Positions 1 to 5,154 of a DNA stretch of 9,178 nt are shown in pieces. The DNA is taken from positions 1 through 9,178 of the forward strand of contig JAKSPA010000053.1 in the NCBI GenBank assembly GCA_024405235.1, written 5' to 3'. This DNA comes from Lentisphaeria bacterium (GTDB lineage: Bacteria; Verrucomicrobiota; Lentisphaeria; Oligosphaerales; Oligosphaeraceae). Numbering within the stretch: position 1 is the stretch's first letter; every line of letters begins with the position of its first letter. The notes under the pieces are model-generated. The model was not told the origin of the DNA and did no database searches. It worked only from the letters and a program-made list of their open reading frames with translations. Position numbers and translations under genes: made by a program.

Positions 1-147
1 GCATGTGAGCTGAATTAAGGTGAGACTGACATTTTCTTTGGAACACTGCCTTTCAACAGGCCTGCGGAACAGGGCTCAAAAAAAGCCTTCCAATGCAGGC
101 GTTACAGGACGGCTGTGAAAAAGTTGTGTTTTTTTTCTAAAAAGCTC
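1..147. other. Non-coding upstream region with compound stem-loop
   Basis: No gene can be supported here. All three forward frames close within the first 18 bases or so, and reverse frames are short with no start. A nested inverted repeat is visible: GCCTGC (60-65) pairs with GCAGGC (95-100), and inside it AGGGCT (71-76) pairs with AGCCTT (84-89, one G-T wobble) around an A-rich loop. A run of eight T (129-136) lies about 30 nt further on, too far away for a classical intrinsic terminator. It may be the 3' structure of a gene left of the window, or AT-rich DNA feeding the promoter at 148. Confidence 0.35.
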
Positions 148-175
148 TTGAAAATTCCAAAAAAGTACCTATAAT
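148..175 (+). promoter_or_regulatory. Sigma70-type promoter of the LacI-family gene
   Basis: A -35 element TTGAAA (148-153) and a perfect -10 element TATAAT (170-175) are separated by 16 bp. The surroundings are AT-rich, with a T8 run and A tracts upstream that could act as an UP-like element. Transcription would begin near 182, inside the first operator palindrome, leaving a leader of roughly 105 nt before the TTG start of the regulator. The match is close to consensus and the position fits the adjacent gene; no experimental start is known. Confidence 0.75.
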
Positions 176-181
176 AAAAAG

Positions 182-199
182 TGTGCAATCGTTTTCACA
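182..199. promoter_or_regulatory. LacI-type operator O1, overlapping transcription start
   Basis: The 18-bp sequence TGTGCAATCGTTTTCACA is a partial palindrome centred on CG (190-191), with 14 of 18 positions symmetric, including TGTG/CACA outer arms. A central CpG with A/T-rich flanks is typical of LacI/GalR-family operators, where a hinge-helix leucine intercalates at the CpG. It begins 7 bp after the -10 element, so bound repressor would sit on the start site. The same core recurs at 241-258. Confidence 0.7.
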
Positions 200-240
200 A
201 GAGTACACCATGCGCTTTGGGAGAATTGTAAAGTTCTCTA

Positions 241-258
241 TGCGCAATCGTTTGCATC
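241..258. promoter_or_regulatory. LacI-type operator O2, upstream of regulator start
   Basis: TGCGCAATCGTTTGCATC contains the near-palindrome GCAATCGTTTGC (244-255), again centred on CG (249-250). It shares GCAATCGTTT with O1; the two centres are 59 bp apart. It ends 30 bp before the regulator start, inside the predicted leader, so it could support looping or act as a transcription roadblock. Two related palindromes next to a LacI-family gene strongly suggest autoregulation (inference). Confidence 0.68.
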
Positions 259-288
259 AGATTTTCCCTTTTAAAAAGCAATAGCACA

Positions 289-1341
289 TTGGTCAAGATT
301 CAAGACATAGCAAGAATAGTCGGAAAGAGCCACGCGACTGTGAGCCGTGCACTGAACGGCAATACGCGAATCAACATTGAGACGCGAAAGGAGATCTGCG
401 CGATAGCGGCGCAGATGGGCTATCGTCCATCTTTTGCAGGAAAGGCTCTTCGCGAAGGCTGCACAAAGATCCTGTCGGTTCTGGTGCCCGACCTTTCCGA
501 CCCCTTCTACGCCGAATTCATCAACGGCCTCAGACTCAACGCATCAAAGGACGGCTACGATGTTGTGATCTACGACTATGACCGTCGTTCCGATTTGGAA
601 TTGCGCTATTTGGAAATGATGCTAGGCGGCTGTTGCGATGGTGTCGTGGCCTTCATCACGAGTTTCGAACATACGAAAGAAACGGTCGAGCGCTATTGGG
701 CATCAAAGATTCCGCTAGTTGCAGTCGGCACGCCTGACACTCGTGAAATCAACTACGATCTGATCACCGTGAACCTGCTTGACGGCCTTTCGGAAATTCT
801 CGGGATCCTCTCCGCCAACGGCAGAAAGCATCCTGCATACATTCTTGAAAGCATGTCCCCTGAAACGCTCTCGCGAGTGCGCTCATTCATTTTGGATCGC
901 TGGAACAATCCTCCCGCCGATTTCGAACCGAAGAAGGACATATATTGCCTGCCGCCTAGTGGCGTTTCACAGGCAGACGACGGCTACAGGATCGCAAAAC
1001 GCATCATGCGGGAGAAGCCTGAAACAGATGTGATCATGACATGGCACGCCGTTCAGGCCTACGGCGCAGCAAGAGCGTTGATTGAAGAAGGCGTGCGCAT
1101 TCCGGACGACGTAGCCGTCGTCACATGCGACCACACATGGATTACGAATTTCGCCCCTTGTCCGCTAATCACACTCGATCAGCATCTTGATTTGCTGTCA
1201 AAAGACGCGTGGGGCATGATAAGAAACAGACTGCTGAACAAAGACGAATGGCTTCCGCCACAACGCGCAATAATCCAAGCGACTGTCCTCAAACAAGAAA
1301 ATTTCTTCCGAACCGACAAGAAAAAATCTCGAAACTGCTGA
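289..1341 (+). CDS. LacI/GalR-family transcriptional regulator
   Basis: A 350-residue repressor-type regulator, the usual size for this family. Residues 2-58 form the DNA-binding region: helix-turn-helix with ATVSRALNG (16-24), then the hinge segment GYRPSFAGKALREG with Leu54 at the position that intercalates into operator DNA. Residues 61-335 resemble a type 1 periplasmic-binding-protein fold (LSVLVPDLSDPFYAEFINGL, later RIPDDVAVVTCDH and a PLITLDQ segment), which in relatives binds a sugar or similar effector. The start is TTG at 289. It is the only start that keeps the HTH intact (an in-frame stop lies at 229-231; the next Met is residue 42), and no good Shine-Dalgarno precedes it. It sits behind two matching operators, so it probably represses itself, and perhaps the pilin and hydrolase genes downstream. 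The effector cannot be deduced. Confidence 0.94.
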   Translation: MVKIQDIARIVGKSHATVSRALNGNTRINIETRKEICAIAAQMGYRPSFAGKALREGCTKILSVLVPDLSDPFYAEFINGLRLNASKDGYDVVIYDYDRRSDLELRYLEMMLGGCCDGVVAFITSFEHTKETVERYWASKIPLVAVGTPDTREINYDLITVNLLDGLSEILGILSANGRKHPAYILESMSPETLSRVRSFILDRWNNPPADFEPKKDIYCLPPSGVSQADDGYRIAKRIMREKPETDVIMTWHAVQAYGAARALIEEGVRIPDDVAVVTCDHTWITNFAPCPLITLDQHLDLLSKDAWGMIRNRLLNKDEWLPPQRAIIQATVLKQENFFRTDKKKSRNC

Positions 1342-1358
1342 TTTTCCAAGTTCCAAGT

Positions 1359-1376
1359 GATGGACATCAATCCATC
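1359..1376 (+). other. Small stem-loop between regulator and pilin gene
   Basis: GATGGA (1359-1364) and TCCATC (1371-1376) form a 6-bp stem around a 6-nt loop, starting 18 nt after the regulator stop and ending 43 nt before the pilin start. No T tract follows, so it is not a classical terminator. It could protect or mark an mRNA end within the operon, or be chance. An overlapping alternative pairing (GTGAT 1357-1361 with ATCAC 1382-1386) also exists. Confidence 0.3.
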
Positions 1377-1407
1377 GTCATATCACCCCAAGACAACAAA
1401 AGCAAAC

Positions 1408-1413
1408 GGAGAG
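1408..1413 (+). promoter_or_regulatory. Ribosome binding site deciding the pilin start
   Basis: GGAGAG lies 6 nt upstream of ATG 1420. This fixes the start there, rather than at the in-frame GTG 1357 or ATG 1360, and gives the short basic leader MKKS expected of a prepilin. Confidence 0.8.
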
Positions 1414-1419
1414 AAAGAA

Positions 1420-2094
1420 ATGAAGAAATCCTTCACCCTGATCGAACTTCTGGTCGTAATCGCCATAATCGCGATTCTGGCCTCCATGCTTCTGCCAGCC
1501 CTTGGCAAGGCACGCTCCAAAGCGAGTGCGATTTCCTGCGTCAACAATCTCAAGCAGCTCGGTGTCGCTGAAGTACTCTACATCAACGACAACAAGAACT
1601 TCATCGCTCCCACATACGTCTCTGGAAACTACTGGTTCTGGATTCTCGGAAAACAACTCGACGGGAACGAGAAGATTTTCGCATGTCCGTCCAGCGATGA
1701 TGACGGCGTTGCAATGTCCACACACTCTGTCGATGGAAACTGCCCATTCGAAACTCTTGGCAAAATCGACTACGCGCAGAATCTGATGGCTGGCCCGCAC
1801 CTGTCCTACGCGCAATACAGCTATACCAAGATCACGACATGGGACAAGCCGTCGCAAAGCGTTCAGCTCCTTGACACCGTCACGGCAGGCAACCACACCT
1901 TCCAATACTCCTTCGGCGTAACCGAAAACGATGTCCGCCATGACGGACGCGGCAACGTCCTCCTCTTTGACTCACACGTCGAAAGCGAAATTCTCACGAA
2001 CATCAAAGGCGACAGATACGACCAGAACAAGGGCGTCTTCTATTGGTCCAACAGAATCAACAAGGAAGGCGGTGTAATCCGCGTTGCAGGCTGA
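1420..2094 (+). CDS. Prepilin-type N-terminal methylation domain protein (pseudopilin-like)
   Basis: A 224-residue protein with a type IV pilin/type II secretion pseudopilin N-terminus. The leader MKKS is followed by FTLIELLVVIAIIAILASML (5-24), with the conserved Glu at mature position +5 and a hydrophobic helix that would hold it in the inner membrane. Then come PALGKARSKA and CVNNLKQLG (40-48), a YxND segment (54-57) and FACPSS (88-92), all typical of the large prepilin-like families of Lentisphaerae, Planctomycetes and Verrucomicrobia. Near the C-terminus, RHDGRGNVLLFDSHVE carries His174 followed by nine residues and Asp184. This is the 'H-X9-DG' motif except that Ser185 replaces Gly. The residue before the predicted cleavage site is Ser4 rather than the usual Gly. 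Cys40, Cys89 and Cys108 could form a disulphide. It sits between a sugar-type repressor and two hydrolases. A role in surface attachment, secretion or glycan capture is inference. Confidence 0.92.
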   Translation: MKKSFTLIELLVVIAIIAILASMLLPALGKARSKASAISCVNNLKQLGVAEVLYINDNKNFIAPTYVSGNYWFWILGKQLDGNEKIFACPSSDDDGVAMSTHSVDGNCPFETLGKIDYAQNLMAGPHLSYAQYSYTKITTWDKPSQSVQLLDTVTAGNHTFQYSFGVTENDVRHDGRGNVLLFDSHVESEILTNIKGDRYDQNKGVFYWSNRINKEGGVIRVAG

Positions 2095-2118
2095 CGATTT
2101 CCATACAATTTCCATAAT
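2091..2118 (+). promoter_or_regulatory. Possible internal promoter before the GH42-like gene
   Basis: CTGACG (2091-2096, 4 of 6 to TTGACA) and CATAAT (2113-2118, 5 of 6 to TATAAT) are separated by 16 bp. The -35 element overlaps the pilin stop codon. The predicted start near 2125 falls in TTGTAAACGCGTCACAA (2118-2134), which loosely resembles an operator half-site and has ACGCGT at its centre. The arrangement echoes the regulator's own promoter, with an operator directly after the -10, but the match is much weaker. Confidence 0.3.
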
Positions 2119-2216
2119 TGTAAACGCGTCACAAAAGCGCCGCAATGCGAGAAAAGGCCCATCTCCGATTCGTCGCATGCGGCGCACTGTTTAACCAGAG
2201 GAATAATTGTCCTACT

Positions 2217-5081
2217 ATGAGAAGATGCTTTGCACTATTGATGGCAATTATGGTCGCCGCATTATCCCAATTCAATTTGATCTGCGAAGAATTCAGCACT
2301 GTCGATTGGCTTAAGCAATATGAATGGAATTTGACGGGCGGGAAGTTTCTCAGCACGGCATCTGGAATCCGCATACACCAGGACTCGCCGGAAGGTTGTG
2401 CAATCCTCCAATCAGAGACAATCCCACTTGATACTATACAAGGGCGTCAATTCAATGCCCAGATCCTTCTGCATGAACGCTCCTACGCTGTCATATACCT
2501 ACGCGCGAGACTGCTTGAATCGTACAACGATGCGAATGGCCGCACTGTAGATGGTTCAGGGACCTACGTCTCCATGCCATACGACATACGCTATCCCGCA
2601 GGAGAAGCGCAATGGATGCGTCTGCGCTTCGAGCCAAAGGATGGCGAGAGATTCATCCGCCTGGAAGTCGTGGCGGAAAAAGGAGCATGCGACCTCAGCG
2701 TTCTGCAAATCCAATGCGGACCGATTGAGCCGCGCCCGCTCAGTCCGACATGGGCCTGCGATTCCGTTAGCGGAATCGAGCCAGAAAAGCACTACATAGA
2801 ACCAGAGCAGGAAAGAATTCCGCCTCTGACAGACGAAATCCGCAAGGCAGTCGCCGCGCGCAAACGCCTTCCCGCCAAAGTGGAAGTCATCAACGGACGG
2901 CCTAGAATGACTCTCGGCGGCAAACCATTCGCTCCAGCCTTCTACAACGGTTGCTGGTTCAATACAGCCTTGTCGCAATTCGGCGATTTCATGCGGGCTG
3001 GAGTCCATACATTCCTGATGACCGCCTCCGCTGGAAGGAATCTCTACGGGAATGGATTCTGGCGCGCAGCCGACACATACGATTTTTCCGTCATCGACGA
3101 AAGCCTCTGGCGGATTCTGCGCCTTGATCCACAGGCGAACATCATACTCTACATCGGCTGCGAACCATACGTCGAATGGGGCAGCGAACATCCAGAAGAC
3201 GTCTGCTGCGATCAGGACGGCAACATGGCAGTCGTCGATTTCCACACCATCCGCTTCGGCGGAGACGCACCAGGACCGAATCAGCGTTTCGGACCAAGCC
3301 TCTATTCGGAAAGGCTGCGCAGAGAATGCGGCGACGCCTTGAGAAAACTTGTTGAGCATCTTCGCGAAACCGACGCAGGACGCGCCGTCATCGGAATGCA
3401 TCTCTGCGGTTTCTCGGACGGACAGTTCTTCGATTGGGATTTCGGATGGAAGAACACACATGTCGCCGACTACTCGCCCGCTGGAATGGCCGCTTTCAGA
3501 GAGTGGCTGAGACAACGCTACGGCAATGACCTTCAAGCGCTCAGAAAGGCGTGGAACGACGAAACGGTCACCTTCGAAACCGCCGAACGCCCCAAACTCT
3601 CCGAAATCTGGACCGACCGCTATCTGGTGGACAACCAGCGTGTCGCCGACCACAATCGTTTCGCCAGCGAAGGCCAGGCGGATACTGTGCTTGCACTTGC
3701 AATGGCTGTTCGCGAAGCCTCCAACGGCGAAATGCTGATAGGGACATACTACGAAGACATGAGCGGCAGCATCTACAACCACATCGCTCTCAACAAATAT
3801 CTGGATTCGCCATACATCGACTATCTGGCTGGCCCTGCGGACTACCGCGTGAGAAAGGCAGGCCATTCAGGCGGCGTCAGAAACATCTTCGGCTCCACTC
3901 TGCTACATAACAAACTCTTCGTCATCGAACAGGATTGGCGGTCGTGGACGGCTGGTCCGAATTCCCCCGTGGAGAATTTCGCATACGGCCGTGCAGAATC
4001 CGTTGAAGAGCACAATGCAATGGTCCGCAGAGAATGCGGAATGATGCTCTCGCTCGGCATGGGAACATGGTGGTATGATCTGGCAGGCAAGTGGTTCCGC
4101 GATGATGGAATCATGAACGGCATTGCAGAAGCAGTGCGTGCCTTCGAGCAGGATCTTGACGCAGACGCAATTCCGCAGGCCGACGCGGCACTCTTCGTCA
4201 GTGAGGACAGCAACTATTTCAACACCTTGCGAAACAGCGACATCACGCGTTGCTCGCTGACCCGTCAGCGTGTTCAGCTCTACACGTCAGGCATGCCATT
4301 CCGATTCTATCTCATGAGCGACATCGGAAAGGTCGAGATTCCAAAGCATAAGATCTATATCTTCTACGATTGCATGGCGATGAATGAAACACAGCGTGCA
4401 TTCGTGGAAAAACTTAAGGCCAATGGCAACACGCTGGTTTTCATCGGCATGCCAGGCATAATAGATCTAGACAAACCATATGCCGCCAATGCGCTTGAAG
4501 GAAGCGCCGAAACATCCAGTCGCGCAGCCATGGAAGAACTGATTGGAATGAAACTCAAGCGACACTTCGGCAGGCAGGCAGCCTACCCTGCGCCGCTAAG
4601 ACACGAACTGCTGCAAGGCACAGGCGATAGACTCTGTCTGCCGCTTGTCTACGGAACAATGCTTATCGACTTCCCGCAAGATGGTGTTCCCGTCTTCGAA
4701 ATAGATGACGAAAACGCGGAAACAATCGCCATCTTCCCTGACGGAAAATCCGCAATGGCCGTCAGAGATTTCGGCACCTACCGCGTGATCTATTCCGCAC
4801 TTCCAGTTCTCAGTGACGCTCTTCTCAACCGCATCGGTTCCACAGGCGGCGCATGGGTTGCCGCGGCACCTGGCGATGCTGTTTACGCAAACGACAATTT
4901 CATCACGATACACTGTATGAACGCCCTCAACGAAGGCCACAAGCACCTTGTGCTTCGCCGTCCTTCGAAGGTGATCGATCTAACCGACGGCTCCATCATC
5001 TCCGAAAACGCCAGCGAAATAGATCTGGTCATGAAAATAGGAGAGACACGTTGGTTCAGATTGTTGCCGACCAACGACTAG
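2217..5081 (+). CDS. Secreted GH42-like (beta-galactosidase-type) glycoside hydrolase
   Basis: A 954-residue protein. The ATG at 2217 is preferred over ATG 2145 because MRRCFALLMAIMVAALS then gives a clean Sec-type signal peptide; the longer form would bury it. AGAGGA lies about 14 nt upstream, a rather long spacing. Residues 30-175 look like a beta-rich accessory or carbohydrate-binding module. Residues 220-640 match a GH42-like TIM barrel: GKPFAPAFYNG at its start, YSPAGMAAFREWLRQRYG at 419-436, and FVIEQDW with Glu571 as candidate nucleophile. GMMLSLGMGTWWYDL follows. Residues 656-790 (DAALFVSEDSNYFNTL, KIYIFYDC, GNTLVFIG) resemble the Rossmann-like trimerisation domain of GH42, and a beta-sandwich tail ends the protein. 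Relatives cleave beta-linked sugars, but the substrate here is unknown. In GFSDGQFFDWDF (399-409), Gln403 sits where I would expect the acid/base Glu. Export means action outside the inner membrane, unlike the next gene's product. Confidence 0.75.
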   Translation: MRRCFALLMAIMVAALSQFNLICEEFSTVDWLKQYEWNLTGGKFLSTASGIRIHQDSPEGCAILQSETIPLDTIQGRQFNAQILLHERSYAVIYLRARLLESYNDANGRTVDGSGTYVSMPYDIRYPAGEAQWMRLRFEPKDGERFIRLEVVAEKGACDLSVLQIQCGPIEPRPLSPTWACDSVSGIEPEKHYIEPEQERIPPLTDEIRKAVAARKRLPAKVEVINGRPRMTLGGKPFAPAFYNGCWFNTALSQFGDFMRAGVHTFLMTASAGRNLYGNGFWRAADTYDFSVIDESLWRILRLDPQANIILYIGCEPYVEWGSEHPEDVCCDQDGNMAVVDFHTIRFGGDAPGPNQRFGPSLYSERLRRECGDALRKLVEHLRETDAGRAVIGMHLCGFSDGQFFDWDFGWKNTHVADYSPAGMAAFREWLRQRYGNDLQALRKAWNDETVTFETAERPKLSEIWTDRYLVDNQRVADHNRFASEGQADTVLALAMAVREASNGEMLIGTYYEDMSGSIYNHIALNKYLDSPYIDYLAGPADYRVRKAGHSGGVRNIFGSTLLHNKLFVIEQDWRSWTAGPNSPVENFAYGRAESVEEHNAMVRRECGMMLSLGMGTWWYDLAGKWFRDDGIMNGIAEAVRAFEQDLDADAIPQADAALFVSEDSNYFNTLRNSDITRCSLTRQRVQLYTSGMPFRFYLMSDIGKVEIPKHKIYIFYDCMAMNETQRAFVEKLKANGNTLVFIGMPGIIDLDKPYAANALEGSAETSSRAAMEELIGMKLKRHFGRQAAYPAPLRHELLQGTGDRLCLPLVYGTMLIDFPQDGVPVFEIDDENAETIAIFPDGKSAMAVRDFGTYRVIYSALPVLSDALLNRIGSTGGAWVAAAPGDAVYANDNFITIHCMNALNEGHKHLVLRRPSKVIDLTDGSIISENASEIDLVMKIGETRWFRLLPTND

Positions 5082-5103
5082 CAAGCATATAAAATGCCAC
5101 ATC

Positions 5104-5131
5104 AGGCGGTCGGCTCAATCATCGACCGCCT
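5104..5131 (+). terminator. Hairpin between the two hydrolase genes (possible attenuator)
   Basis: AGGCGGTCG (5104-5112) and CGACCGCCT (5123-5131) are perfect complements: a 9-bp GC-rich stem with a 10-nt loop. It starts 22 nt after the GH42-like stop and ends 23 nt before the next start. Only TTAGTTTA follows rather than a solid T run, so termination would be partial at best. It may instead stabilise the upstream mRNA 3' end or tune downstream expression. The structure is plain in the sequence; its role is inferred. Confidence 0.55.
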
Positions 5132-5154
5132 TAGTTTACAAGAATTTCGAAACC

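Noticed and set aside
1..76. Minus-strand frame open to the left edge
   Set aside because: About 25 codons, no start codon and no recognisable protein pattern.
1357..1419. GTG/ATG starts extending the pilin N-terminus by 20-21 residues
   Set aside because: Prepilin leaders are normally short and basic, and a good ribosome binding site lies 6 nt before ATG 1420.
1378..1941. A 187-codon minus-strand frame opposite the pilin gene
   Set aside because: It is the antisense of a clear prepilin sequence and has no domain pattern of its own.
2145..2216. Upstream ATG extending the GH42-like protein by 24 residues
   Set aside because: It would place a polar segment before the signal peptide; ATG 2217 gives a normal Sec leader with an AGAGGA upstream.
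3651..3665. CACAATCGTTTCGCC inside the GH42-like gene, sharing CAATCGTTT with the operators
   Set aside because: Only nine bases match, the outer arms are not symmetric and it lies deep in coding sequence; a chance match is likely.
2556..3866. A 436-codon open frame on the minus strand inside the GH42-like gene
   Set aside because: It is fully antisense to a well-supported gene with family motifs. Its translation has no recognisable domain, and long antisense frames are expected in codon-biased genes.
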